Assembly (NCBI RefSeq): GCF_028867935.1
Contig: NZ_JAPQNS010000001.1
Span: forward strand, 558,001 to 622,000
Origin: Flavobacterium sp. SUN052
GTDB lineage: Bacteria > Bacteroidota > Bacteroidia > Flavobacteriales > Flavobacteriaceae
Direction: 5' to 3'
Length of the DNA stretch: 64,000 nucleotides
Shown: positions 1 through 8,263 of the stretch, piece after piece
Position numbering within the stretch: the first letter of the stretch is position 1
Layout of the letters: each line of letters opens with the position of its first letter
The notes under the pieces: model-generated
Told to the model about the DNA's origin: nothing
Database searches by the model: none
Seen by the model: the letters and a program-made list of their open reading frames with translations, nothing else
Position numbers and translations under genes: made by a program

Positions 1-432
1 GGCTGTTTCGAGTTGCTGCTTAAGGCTGGCTATGTCTTTGGTAAGTTGCTTGCGGAGGAAATAGTCAATAATCGGCGACAGTATACCTAGCAATCCGGTG
101 GGCTCTAAGCTGAGCTGGTAGGTGAAACGCGTGCCGGAATACTGTTTTTCGAAGAGCCGCTTGCCGCGTGCTTTCACCGGTCCACTAATGGAGCGCAAAG
201 CCGTTCGGCGATTGGTCTCAGCCACAGCGACTTCTGCCTGAATAACAACCCGGCGACCCATGAATGTTATTATTTCCTGAACACTCGTTCCAGCTTTGGC
301 AGGACCATCTGAACTTTGCTGCATTTTTACGATGCCAGTGCGCCAGCGAACGTCATTTTCGTAGTTCGCCAGATACGCGTATACTTCAGCAATGGGTCGT
401 TGAATAATCGTGGATATTCGGATGGTGATCAT
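1..432 (-). CDS. SRPBCC-family protein, partial (C-terminus outside window)
   Basis: Reading from the ATG at 432 the frame stays open to the window edge for 144 codons with no stop, so the C-terminus is missing. The start reads MITIRISTIIQRPIAEVYAY, the beta-strand then helix beginning typical of START/polyketide-cyclase-like (SRPBCC) proteins, where a hydrophobic cavity binds a small lipid-like ligand or the protein acts as a cyclase or chaperone. A later stretch with YQLSLEPTGLLGIL and a hydrophobic helix fits the C-terminal helix that closes the cavity. No neighbour indicates a substrate. The family call is from sequence style only; the precise role is unknown. Confidence 0.7.
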   Translation of the reverse strand, partial: MITIRISTIIQRPIAEVYAYLANYENDVRWRTGIVKMQQSSDGPAKAGTSVQEIITFMGRRVVIQAEVAVAETNRRTALRSISGPVKARGKRLFEKQYSGTRFTYQLSLEPTGLLGILSPIIDYFLRKQLTKDIASLKQQLETA

Positions 433-735
433 AGTGTGTTTTGTCTAGTATTTGTTTCGACAAAACAAGCGTGTGAATGAGAGTCAGACAGGTGATTTTC
501 TCTGAACTGTGGCAAGCGATATGCGAACGCCTGGTTAAGATATTTGATTGGCGCTAGGTTTCTCAAACGCGCAACGCCTTTCTAAATCAATTTAGAAAGG
601 CGTTGAAAATGGAGATTGGCATGAACGTGTTGCCGCTTTAGACGCAGAATTGTGGTCTCGATAGCAGACTTTGGTGCTGCCTGAAAATTGATTTTAATCG
701 TACGGCCACTGTATGAATTGAGGAGTTAACTAACG
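433..735. other. intergenic stretch, no gene seen
   Basis: About 300 bases between the SRPBCC gene and a 34-residue gene. The only structure I see is the perfect inverted repeat at 572-605. No convincing open frame on either strand and no tRNA-like fold was recognised. Confidence 0.5.
572..605. repeat. perfect inverted repeat, 15-bp arms, 4-base loop
   Basis: The left arm 572-586 begins CAACGCC; the right arm 591-605 is its exact reverse complement, separated by TCAA. No T run of four or more follows on either strand, so it is not a textbook intrinsic terminator, but it lies downstream of the minus-strand 34-residue gene and could stop or stabilise that transcript. Confidence 0.7.
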
Positions 736-840
736 TTAGTCACGCTTTGATTTCTTCTCCCGCTTCTCTTCCTTTTTTTCTTTTGGCGTTTTCAACGGCT
801 CTTTTTTCGTGTTCTTTTGGGCATTCTGACTCTTTGCCAT
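736..840 (-). CDS. lysine-rich 34-residue small protein
   Basis: ATG at 840 to TAA at 736-738 encodes 34 residues starting MAKSQNAQKNTKKEP. Roughly a third of the residues are lysine, with many glutamates, giving a hydrophilic, probably disordered or helical basic peptide without cysteine or a membrane segment. I recall very similar short MAK...KKEP...KTPKEKK proteins in Bacteroidota genomes, where they are annotated as hypothetical. The overlapping 74-residue frame on the same strand (740-964) is the competing reading; I prefer the short one because its composition is coherent and protein-like. Function unknown. Confidence 0.6.
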   Translation of the reverse strand: MAKSQNAQKNTKKEPLKTPKEKKEEKREKKSKRD

Positions 841-979
841 AAGGGTTCTGTTTAGAGGTTTTTATTGGTGATAAAATCAAGTAAATATAACCTTTATTCC
901 GAATCGGATGGCTTGCGTTGCTCCACCAAAAGTGTGCCAGTTTAGTCGATAAAACTGCTTCCAAAGCCCAGTGAGCCGT

Positions 980-1189
980 TCATTGAAGGCTCATTTTACT
1001 GCGGGTGAAGCGTATCGCCAGGTAAGTATACCCTACGATTGCACTTGTTTCGATGATGGCTTCTGCACCATTTTGGGCGTAAATGCCTGTTTTAAAGTCC
1101 TGAACCCAATCAACTAGTGCAAAGCAGTAGCCCACAAGACAGAGGAGCCCACCTAAAGTCAACAAAAAAAAGAGTACGTATAAACGCAT
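980..1189 (-). CDS. small hypothetical membrane protein, 69 aa
   Basis: The 69-residue frame has an N-terminal hydrophobic helix (about residues 3-27, LYVLFFLLTLGGLLCLVGY) and a second moderately hydrophobic helix (about 46-60), ending in a basic tail RFTRSK. This is consistent with a two-pass inner-membrane protein with both ends in the cytoplasm. I recognise no family. It stands alone, downstream on the minus strand of the terminator at 1317-1348 that closes the large cluster. It could be spurious, but the two clear hydrophobic segments and isolated position favour a real gene. Confidence 0.5.
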   Translation of the reverse strand: MRLYVLFFLLTLGGLLCLVGYCFALVDWVQDFKTGIYAQNGAEAIIETSAIVGYTYLAIRFTRSKMSLQ

Positions 1190-1508
1190 AACGTATGAGT
1201 GATTGGTAAGTAAAATAAACCTATTAAATCGACAGAGTAATTGTCTGGTTTATGAGACAATGATCTTGCCAATTGGTTTAGTTAGGTTACACAATATTAC
1301 TGATTAATAGCAATAGAAACGCCCCACTCCGTGAGAAGTAGGGCGTTTTGTTGGCAATAGTGTATATGAGTTAGGGAGTCCTGTTATAGCGCTAAACAGG
1401 CGTTATGGTTCATAACGTCAAATCTGTCGTTTTGTTCATATATAATCAATTATTTTTTTACGAATCAGTTCCGCGAATGTACAGCACAGTCTGGCGTCTT
1501 GCTGAGCG
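1190..1508. other. intergenic stretch with one terminator
   Basis: About 320 bases between the small membrane protein and the FAD oxidoreductase gene. Only the hairpin at 1317-1348 stands out; the remainder is AT-rich without a recognisable gene or RNA. Confidence 0.5.
1317..1348. terminator. bidirectional hairpin terminator closing the minus-strand cluster
   Basis: AAACGCCC-ACT pairs with AGT-GGGCGTTT around a loop at 1329-1336; on the minus strand the one non-Watson-Crick position is a U-G wobble. TTT runs flank both sides, so it can end transcription in either direction. It lies about 160 bases past the stop of the FAD oxidoreductase gene, which ends the long minus-strand cluster. Confidence 0.75.
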
Positions 1509-2960
1509 TTATAAAACGATCGGAACCTCTTTCCCAAAATTCTCCCGAAGGGCAACGCGGGCGGCATGATAACCGCACATGCCATGCACACCACCACCGG
1601 GTGGCGTGGCCGACGAGCAGATAAATATATCCGACGCTCCGGTTTTATATGGACTGAGACTAAGCGTTGGCCGGGTGAAGAGTTGCCGCCAGTCGATGAT
1701 TCCGCCGTTGATGTCGCCCCCTACATAGTTGGGGTTCCATTCCTCAATCTGGGCTGTGTTCATCGTGTGCCGGGCCAGAATTCGGTCGCGGAAACCCGGC
1801 GCAAATCGCTCTACCTGCCGCTCAATGTGCCCGGTCATATCCAGCGTAGAGCCGTTTGGGACGTGGCAATAAGCCCATCCCGTGTGTTTGTTGACTGGCG
1901 CCCTGCTAGCATCGAACCGGCTCTGCTGCGCCAGCAACACATACGGGCGGTCGGGGTGCTGCCCGTCGTAGGTTTGCTGTTCGGCTGTTACGATTTCTTC
2001 CAGTGTACCTCCCAGATGAACTGTTCCTGCCTGGTTGCAACCCGGAGCCGCAAACGGAATTGGTCCGTCGAGCGCCCAGTCGATTTTGAAAATGCCGGGG
2101 CCATACCGGTAATTGGTTAACTGAGAGCGATAGTTGGCTGAAAATTTATCGCCTACGATCTGGAGTAATTGTTTGGGAGTTAGATCGAATATAATAGCCC
2201 GAGCTTTGGGTATATCACTCAGACTTTTTACGGTTCGTCCGGTCTCAATTTCCCCGCCCAGCGACCGGAAATAGGATGCCAACGCGTTGGCGATAGCTTG
2301 TGAACCCCCTTTGGGCATTGGCCAGCCACGATAATGACCAGCTGCCATCAACACCAGGGCAATAGCCGACGTAGTCACGTTGGTTAAAGGTTGAATGGAG
2401 TGGGCTGCCATGCCCGCCAGAAGTCCGCGAGCCTCGGTCGTCTCAAATCGTTTAGCTAGTAGGGTAGATGGGAGTATGGCATCAAGGCCAAACTGAGCCA
2501 GATCGAGTGGGTGGTTTGGCCAGCGTAAAGGCCCCAGTAAGTCGGGTGCCAGCGTAGACCAGTGTTGTACGATTGGACTCAAAAGCTTCCGGTAAGCGTG
2601 TTCGTCGATACCCAGTGTTTTGGCGGTATCGTCTACCGAGCCGGTCAGCAAAGCTGCTTTACCCCCGTCCAGGGGGTGCGCTGCTGCAACGGGGGGATAA
2701 ATAAATTCGAGGCCGTGCTGAGCCAGCGGTAGTTGCTGAAATAGGGGAGACCCTGCCGCCAATGGATGAATGGCCGAACCAATGTCATGCACAAAACCGG
2801 GCAGGGTTAGCTCCGCCGATCGGGTGCCACCTCCAATAGTTGGTTTGGCTTCGAGCACCAGCACCGAAAGGCCCGCCCGCGCCAGTACGATGGCTGCACT
2901 CAGGCCATTTGGCCCGGAGCCGACAATGACTGCGTCGTATTGTTTTTGGGGTCCGTTCAC
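1509..2960 (-). CDS. FAD-dependent oxidoreductase, phytoene-desaturase-like (COG1233 type)
   Basis: This 483-residue protein opens with a Rossmann dinucleotide-binding motif (VIVGSGPNGLSAAIVLARAG, residues about 11-30) followed by an acidic residue after the second strand (LEAKPTIGGGTRS), the FAD-binding signature of the amine-oxidase/phytoene-desaturase superfamily. Near the C-terminus SSATPPGGGVHGMCGYHAA is the second FAD-contacting motif typical of CrtI-like enzymes. Members oxidise or isomerise hydrophobic substrates; the substrate is not evident here and no carotenoid genes are nearby. It starts one base after the sulfite dehydrogenase stop, so it is co-transcribed as the last gene of the sulfur-type cluster. 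Confidence 0.85.
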   Translation of the reverse strand: MNGPQKQYDAVIVGSGPNGLSAAIVLARAGLSVLVLEAKPTIGGGTRSAELTLPGFVHDIGSAIHPLAAGSPLFQQLPLAQHGLEFIYPPVAAAHPLDGGKAALLTGSVDDTAKTLGIDEHAYRKLLSPIVQHWSTLAPDLLGPLRWPNHPLDLAQFGLDAILPSTLLAKRFETTEARGLLAGMAAHSIQPLTNVTTSAIALVLMAAGHYRGWPMPKGGSQAIANALASYFRSLGGEIETGRTVKSLSDIPKARAIIFDLTPKQLLQIVGDKFSANYRSQLTNYRYGPGIFKIDWALDGPIPFAAPGCNQAGTVHLGGTLEEIVTAEQQTYDGQHPDRPYVLLAQQSRFDASRAPVNKHTGWAYCHVPNGSTLDMTGHIERQVERFAPGFRDRILARHTMNTAQIEEWNPNYVGGDINGGIIDWRQLFTRPTLSLSPYKTGASDIFICSSATPPGGGVHGMCGYHAARVALRENFGKEVPIVL

Positions 2961-2961
2961 G

Positions 2962-4218
2962 TTATCGAAAATTTTCGGGTCGGTTCAGCACCCGTCCGTC
3001 GGGTTTCAGTTGCCAGACTGTTATGGGGTTAAGGTGGTAGCCACCAGTATCGGTTCCCCGCGCTTCAATTAACTGGGCAAATGTTGGCTGAATGTAACCC
3101 GTTTCATCAGTAACACGGCTCATGATTTCGGTGGCGTCCCCGTTCCAGTGCCATAAATGCCGAAATCGGACATGGGCTTTGTCTAATACCGGTTCCTGCA
3201 ACTGGGCCAACTGCCAGCTTTTTCCAGCATCTGTGCTGACATCCACTCGACTCACCCGACCACGTCCGCTCCAGGCCAGTCCCCGAATCTCGATCCAGCC
3301 TTTCTGTACTTGCGCCGGATAAGCCGGAAACGTGATAATCGAACGGGCGTCAATGTCGAAGCTAAACTGTCTAACTTTTCCATTCTTGATCACCTCAGAA
3401 TACTTGGATGTTTCCTCCCGAGTTTGCCAGGGTGCGTCGCCGAGTTCGATACGCCGGAGCCATTTCACGCTGGTATTGCCTTCCCAGCCGGGCAGAAACA
3501 AGCGTACCGGGTAGCCCTGTTCGGGCCGGAGCGCTTCACCATTCTGAGCGTAGGCGATAATGGCATCGTCCCACCCTTTGCGGGTTGGAATACTGCGGGT
3601 CATCAGGGCCGAGTCGCCCCCTTCGGCCAGAAACCAGCTGGCCCGCCCAATGGTTGCTCCGGGGTTTACGCCTACTTCCCGAAACAGAGTCGACAACAGC
3701 ACCCCCGTCCATTCGCTCTGACTGGTCAGCCCGCAAATATCCTGCGGGCTCATGGTCTCTTTGCCCGTTCGGAAGTTGCCTGAACATTCGAGAAACACAA
3801 TGCGCGACACCGACGGAAACCGTTTTAGATCGGCCAGCGAAAAAACGGTCGGCCGTTCTACCTGACCATGAATGAGCAATTCGTACTTGTTTGGGTCAAT
3901 GGCCGGAACACCATTGTGGTGCCGCTCAAAATGAAGGTCAGACGGGGTAATGATACCGTGAAAATCTTGCAGGGGAGACCGAGATGAGATGTCCGACGGA
4001 TTTTTTGCCAGCGTTTCAAATTTCGACCGGGTGCCCACTTTGCCAGGTGGCACCCCCATCTGCCGGGTTGGATCGTCGGGTGTTTCAGGAATGCCGATTT
4101 GCCGGAAAGTCGCCCCCTTTGCTAAGGATGTTTGCACCACGGCAACAGCGGCTGTGGCGGCTCCGCCCAGCAGGGTCCGGCGAGTAAGTTTGTTGGGTTG
4201 TTTGTCTGACTCGGTCAT
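2962..4218 (-). CDS. soxC: SoxC-type molybdopterin sulfite dehydrogenase
   Basis: The protein belongs to the sulfite oxidase family, which binds a molybdenum-pyranopterin cofactor and oxidises sulfite or sulfur-bound sulfane, passing electrons to a cytochrome c. Starting at ATG 4218 gives 418 residues: TRRTLLGG with a hydrophobic stretch is a twin-arginine export signal, and FLECSGNFR (Cys about 145) supplies the conserved Mo-ligating cysteine. WEGNTSVKWLRRIELG is a typical family segment; the C-terminal third is the Ig-like dimerisation domain. A longer frame starts at 4260, but ATG 4218 comes one base after the cytochrome gene stop and places the Tat signal properly. The pairing with a cytochrome matches SoxCD or SorAB. 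The exact substrate is inferred. Confidence 0.88.
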   Translation of the reverse strand: MTESDKQPNKLTRRTLLGGAATAAVAVVQTSLAKGATFRQIGIPETPDDPTRQMGVPPGKVGTRSKFETLAKNPSDISSRSPLQDFHGIITPSDLHFERHHNGVPAIDPNKYELLIHGQVERPTVFSLADLKRFPSVSRIVFLECSGNFRTGKETMSPQDICGLTSQSEWTGVLLSTLFREVGVNPGATIGRASWFLAEGGDSALMTRSIPTRKGWDDAIIAYAQNGEALRPEQGYPVRLFLPGWEGNTSVKWLRRIELGDAPWQTREETSKYSEVIKNGKVRQFSFDIDARSIITFPAYPAQVQKGWIEIRGLAWSGRGRVSRVDVSTDAGKSWQLAQLQEPVLDKAHVRFRHLWHWNGDATEIMSRVTDETGYIQPTFAQLIEARGTDTGGYHLNPITVWQLKPDGRVLNRPENFR

Positions 4219-4219
4219 G

Positions 4220-4831
4220 TTAGCGAATAGTTGGTCCACCCGTTCGGTCGTCGGGGACAAACAGTTTTTGGGCAGGCATCACAACGTTGGGCAGGGTTTT
4301 GGCAGTCAGTACCGTTTTCTCATCCAGTAATTTGTTGGCTGTCAGCAGGTAGGCCGTCAGAGCGTATACCTCGTTGTTGGTCAGGGAGCCGGGCTCGTTA
4401 AACGGCATGGCTCGCCGGATGTAGTCGAAAACGGTGGTGGCATAAGGCCAGTAGTTACCGATTACTCGCTCGGGTCGTTTGCCGGGCGTGGGAGTCGTTG
4501 TCGTGACCAGCGATCCATTTGGCCCGCCGATGCCGCCCGCCCCGTGACAGGCAGCGCACTTGGCAGCAAAAAGTACGGCCCCGGTCGCGGCTGTTCCCGA
4601 CCCATCGGGCAGACCAAGGCCATCGGGGCGCACATCGATGTCGAGTTTGGCTATTTGAGCGTGTGTCGCTGGAGTGCCAAAACCAAAGCGGGCGGGTTTG
4701 GGAATGGTATCACGCCCGAGAGCACTCCGCCCCGAAAAAATTGGTCTGTGCGGTAATGGTACGGCATTCCGGGTAACCCAGCCGCACAGACTTAAAAACA
4801 GAACTGCTAGAAACAAAGGTCGTCTACTCAT
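4220..4831 (-). CDS. c-type cytochrome, SoxD/SorB-like partner
   Basis: A 203-residue exported mono-haem cytochrome c: an N-terminal hydrophobic export segment (residues 5-18), then CAACH (Cys92, Cys95, His96) as haem attachment site and AMPFNEPGSLTNNEVYALTAYLL with the likely Met axial ligand. It would accept electrons from the adjacent molybdenum sulfite dehydrogenase in the periplasm. The gene overlaps the upstream DoxX-like gene by eight bases and ends one base before the soxC start, which indicates translational coupling. The name soxD is not assigned because canonical SoxD is longer with two haem domains, while this protein carries one. Confidence 0.85.
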   Translation of the reverse strand: MSRRPLFLAVLFLSLCGWVTRNAVPLPHRPIFSGRSALGRDTIPKPARFGFGTPATHAQIAKLDIDVRPDGLGLPDGSGTAATGAVLFAAKCAACHGAGGIGGPNGSLVTTTTPTPGKRPERVIGNYWPYATTVFDYIRRAMPFNEPGSLTNNEVYALTAYLLTANKLLDEKTVLTAKTLPNVVMPAQKLFVPDDRTGGPTIR

Positions 4832-6545
4832 ATACGCCAGCTTCGAGGGTGCTGCGCGACAGCGCGTAGTTGCGCTCGTACCGATTCAGCACCACATAAA
4901 TCGAGTCTTTTCGCTCGTTAATACCCCGCAAAATAACCTTTTTACCGCCATTCTCAACGGTGTAGCTCAGGATCATCCGGTTGCGTTTGGTGGGGCGGCT
5001 TTCGGCCCGAATACCCTTGGTGCGCCGGGTTGACCGGGCAATGGGGTCAATTTTCGGGTCTTCGGGGCCAATATTGGCAAGGGCGTATTTGGGGATGAAT
5101 TGTGCCGCTTCAATCGAGTCCTGAATGACCTGGGTTCGGGCCGCGTCCGGCTTGTCAACCTGCTGACGAGGCTCACCCGGCCCGACTGGACGAGCACCCT
5201 GTCCGCCTAAATCCCGATTATTGACTAAAAATTCGCGCCCCTCCTGATTTCGCGCGCCCCGATTTTTGTCCTGCAAATAGAGCACCCGGTTTACAGTGTC
5301 GGCTTCGTAATAGAATACCCGCTGCCCCCCAGCCACACCCGTCAGTTCGAATGTCCGGTTAATGTCGCGCATGGGTGCTCCCCCGCCGTTCGACAAGTCG
5401 AGCTCAACGGGTTTGGCTGTTTTAAATGTCAGGGTCGTCCAGTTTTCAAACGTAGCCTGTTGCCAGCGTAGCGTGTCGGTGGGCGATTCGGGGAGGGCCT
5501 GGCCATTGACACGAAACTCTGATACGGCGTAGTTTCCGCGTAGGGCTTTGATGCCTTTCTGAGCCGGTTGTTTGTAGGGATCATACCGGAAATTAACCCA
5601 CTGGAGCCAGTACAACAGAACCAGAAATAAGCCAAGCGTAGCGGTTTTCAATCCGATGCGGACGTATTGCTGCCAACCTGTGAATAGGGGCGCAAAGTAT
5701 GTCGGTACCACGGGCCGCTCCAGAATAAGCAGGTTATACAGGTCTTTTACGTAATACACTAGCAGAAAACCCGATAGCAACACGAAGTACGAACTGTATA
5801 CGTGGACACCTCCGTCATAAGCTAGGTTTACGTAAACAATGTCGGCCAGCGCACCAAATAGAAGTACAGCCCCCCAGAATGTGGTAGCTCGGAAAAACAG
5901 CAGCGCCCCGGCTAATACCTCGACAACACCGGTGAAGACCTCATACCAGGGAACAATACCAATAGAAAGCCAATAAATTTTCTGAGCGGTAAGGTCGCCG
6001 AAATCGGTATTGAGCACGCCAAGTGAGGGGTAGGGTAACTGAGTAGGCATGAGTTTGGTAAATCCAAAACCGATGATACCGATACCCGCCCGGTAGCGCA
6101 CTACCACTCGAACCCAGTAATATAGCAGGGTATAATTAGGTTGTTCGCTTTTTCGGAATCGTGCAATAGCCGTCCAGATACCGCCAACCAAGACTGCGAA
6201 AATCAGCGTAATAATCCAGGTTGCATAACCATTGAGTGAGCTGCCGAAGATCCGGTTACCAAAGAAACTCAGACCTGAACCAAAACGAGCAATGTCGTAC
6301 AGGTCACGGTAATGCAGGTGAAGCCAGTTAAGTGAGAATACGTTTTTAAACCAGCTCCAGTCGTTGGGCAGCGACATTGCGATAAAGAAAACGAAGGCCA
6401 CCCGGAAGAGAAATTTTTGGGACGCTGTCCAGCGAGAATCGGGTTTTGCAACCACTTTCGAGTTTGCCGGTGTCTGTGCTGGTTGCTCAAGGCTTGAAAT
6501 CCGTTCAGACCTCTTCTGTTCAATACTGTTATTGGACGTTATCAT
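4824..6545 (-). CDS. DoxX-like membrane protein with C-terminal soluble domain (copy B)
   Basis: A 573-residue protein with about eight hydrophobic segments in its first 300 residues, including YRAGIGIIGFGFTKL and WYEVFTGVVEVLAGALLFF, which resemble DoxX/DoxD quinone-linked membrane proteins. The rest, from about 310, is soluble, begins near YDPYKQPAQKGIKALRGNY and is rich in beta strands. DoxD is the membrane subunit of archaeal thiosulfate:quinone oxidoreductase; whether this protein does that is inference. It is a paralogue of the gene at 6831-8249, with the same order of domains and shared motifs (YRxxxGxIGxGFxKL, SLxxLNTxxGD). It lies immediately upstream of the cytochrome and soxC, so a role feeding electrons between sulfur oxidation and quinones is plausible. 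Confidence 0.7.
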   Translation of the reverse strand: MITSNNSIEQKRSERISSLEQPAQTPANSKVVAKPDSRWTASQKFLFRVAFVFFIAMSLPNDWSWFKNVFSLNWLHLHYRDLYDIARFGSGLSFFGNRIFGSSLNGYATWIITLIFAVLVGGIWTAIARFRKSEQPNYTLLYYWVRVVVRYRAGIGIIGFGFTKLMPTQLPYPSLGVLNTDFGDLTAQKIYWLSIGIVPWYEVFTGVVEVLAGALLFFRATTFWGAVLLFGALADIVYVNLAYDGGVHVYSSYFVLLSGFLLVYYVKDLYNLLILERPVVPTYFAPLFTGWQQYVRIGLKTATLGLFLVLLYWLQWVNFRYDPYKQPAQKGIKALRGNYAVSEFRVNGQALPESPTDTLRWQQATFENWTTLTFKTAKPVELDLSNGGGAPMRDINRTFELTGVAGGQRVFYYEADTVNRVLYLQDKNRGARNQEGREFLVNNRDLGGQGARPVGPGEPRQQVDKPDAARTQVIQDSIEAAQFIPKYALANIGPEDPKIDPIARSTRRTKGIRAESRPTKRNRMILSYTVENGGKKVILRGINERKDSIYVVLNRYERNYALSRSTLEAGVYE

Positions 6546-6642
6546 TGATATTGAATGGTTTAGACGCCGTTTGAGTTAGTGATTTCAAACGAACAAATTT
6601 TGGTTGAAGACACTTTTTGCAGGTGTATGAAAAGTTTGAAAA

Positions 6643-6761
6643 TTGCTGACGCATTCGGGCTTCGACTCCGCTCAGCCTGACGGCCTACTTGGATTCAATT
6701 ACCGGGACTGAGTCAATTTTGGGTCAGGCTGAGCGGAGTCGAAGCCCGGATGCGTCAGCAA
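6643..6761. repeat. long inverted repeat, 39-bp arms with one mismatch
   Basis: Arms at 6643-6681 and 6723-6761 flank a 41-base spacer. Each arm contains the core TTCGACTCCGCTCAGCC, which I recall as a widespread intergenic motif in Bacteroidota and other phyla, resembling a REP-type element. It fills much of the 285-base gap between the two DoxX-like genes and may separate two transcription units or stabilise the upstream transcript end. The arm tips carry TTGCTGACGC, shared with repeats near 57.8 and 61.0 kb. Confidence 0.85.
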
Positions 6762-6830
6762 CTCGACTTGATTTACGCTCGACTTGTCATACACTCCTTT
6801 CAAGCCAAAGTGCTAACTAAAAACAGCTTT

Positions 6831-8249
6831 TTATAGAGTGAGTGAGCCGCGCCGACCAGCCTTGCCAGCCTCTTGCAACAGGTATTTTTTGTTTACTTTA
6901 GTTAGGCGAGCGTAAACGGAGTCACGCTTTGAATCGATTCCGGCCAGCACCAGCGCGGTTGGCGCCCCGCTTGAATCTTTCTGGCGAGTTAAAGTCAATG
7001 TCAGACGGTCGTCGGGATGATTCGGATTGGCGTTTTGCAAGGTCAATACCCGGCCGCTGGGGTCAACGGTGTAGCGGTAATAGTGCCGCCCCTGCGACCC
7101 CGCCAACTCGTAGTCACGGTCTTGATCCGTAGTGGGCAGTTCCTCGGTGCGGGTGTGCTGAAGTTGTACCGGGCGGTTCGAACGAATGCTGATGGTGTTC
7201 CAGGTTTCGAAAACCACGTCCTGCCAGCGGCTGGGTGTTTGGAGGGCGTACGGAATTTCTTGGCCACTCTGCCGAAATTCGCTTACCCGGTAAAGACCCG
7301 CCAAGCCTGATAGACCTGGCGTTTGCGGAAACCGGCCCGAGCCAATACGAGCGGTAGTAAACCCGTACAGTAGCACCGTCAGAGCAATGAATGCTCCTTT
7401 GAGTACTAACCGGGTTGTTTGTTGGCTTTTCGTCCAGATCAGGGCTGATTGATCGGGCTGAGCGGTCAGTCCGAGCGAAACTAGGCGGAACAGCCGAACG
7501 GCATCGTGCCCAAATAAAAACAGACCAAACGTCAGCAACAGGCCACTGTACACATACTCGTCTCCTTCGTAAGCCAGATTCGAGAAAAACACATTTCCCA
7601 GAAACGGCAGCAGGATCAGGGTGCCAATAACGGTTGTTTTGCGATTGAGAAGCAGCAATCCCCCCATCAATTCGACCGCGCCCAGAAACGACTGGTAACC
7701 AGGAACAATGCCCAGCGACAGCGAAAATAGTTTCCATGCCGAGTGGTCGCCGTAGGCTGTGTTAAGGTTACTGAGCGATGGTAACGGAGCCTGCACCGTG
7801 AATAACTTGAGAAACCCATAGGCAATCACGGCCAGAGCCAGTCGGTAGCGAACCGCAATGCGTAACCAGTTGTATACCTGCCCATCTAGTTTAAGGCTCC
7901 GGTCGCGAACTGTCCAGATTATTGCTCCGACAAGGGCAATGCCTGCCACAATCCCCCAGTTCAGAAAACTGTCCGAACCAACAAAATGGGGTGCATATTT
8001 CGACAGCCTGAATAGATACTGAGTGTAGCCGCCCCCAAAATCGAACAGGTTTCGGACAAATTTTCCGTCGAGCGGCAGTAGCTGAATGCCGATATAGAGC
8101 AGTAAAAAGCGAAAGAGAAATGTTACCGCCGGACTTTGGTTGTCACTGGTTGGCAGGGCTGGAATTTTCCGGGATTCCCAGGCTGGATGCGGGCTGTCTG
8201 GACCAGTAGCCCATTCGCGTTCAATGGATTCAATGGATGGTTTGCTCAT
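6831..8249 (-). CDS. DoxX-like membrane protein with C-terminal soluble domain (copy A)
   Basis: A 472-residue paralogue of the 4824-6545 product. Hydrophobic helices fill about residues 40-300 (for example ALAVIAYGFLKLF, YQSFLGAVELMGGLLLL), followed by a soluble C-terminal domain from about 320 (GLAGLYRVSEFRQSGQEIP) with the same YxVSEFRxxGQxxP motif as copy B. It begins 14 bases after the SusD stop, so it is read with susCD. The two copies may form a heterodimer or serve different partners. The DoxX relation is by motif and topology only. Confidence 0.7.
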   Translation of the reverse strand: MSKPSIESIEREWATGPDSPHPAWESRKIPALPTSDNQSPAVTFLFRFLLLYIGIQLLPLDGKFVRNLFDFGGGYTQYLFRLSKYAPHFVGSDSFLNWGIVAGIALVGAIIWTVRDRSLKLDGQVYNWLRIAVRYRLALAVIAYGFLKLFTVQAPLPSLSNLNTAYGDHSAWKLFSLSLGIVPGYQSFLGAVELMGGLLLLNRKTTVIGTLILLPFLGNVFFSNLAYEGDEYVYSGLLLTFGLFLFGHDAVRLFRLVSLGLTAQPDQSALIWTKSQQTTRLVLKGAFIALTVLLYGFTTARIGSGRFPQTPGLSGLAGLYRVSEFRQSGQEIPYALQTPSRWQDVVFETWNTISIRSNRPVQLQHTRTEELPTTDQDRDYELAGSQGRHYYRYTVDPSGRVLTLQNANPNHPDDRLTLTLTRQKDSSGAPTALVLAGIDSKRDSVYARLTKVNKKYLLQEAGKAGRRGSLTL

Positions 8250-8263
8250 TGGTTGTAGGAGAT

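Noticed and set aside
740..964. 74-residue frame
   Set aside because: It overlaps the 34-residue lysine-rich gene; its composition looks random compared with that coherent small protein.
1566..2120. 184-codon frame opposite the FAD oxidoreductase gene
   Set aside because: It lies antisense to a clear enzyme gene, has no family resemblance and follows its codon pattern in reverse.
6643..6761. Insertion sequence end
   Set aside because: The palindrome has no transposase between its arms and a 41-base centre, so it is a repeat and not an IS element.
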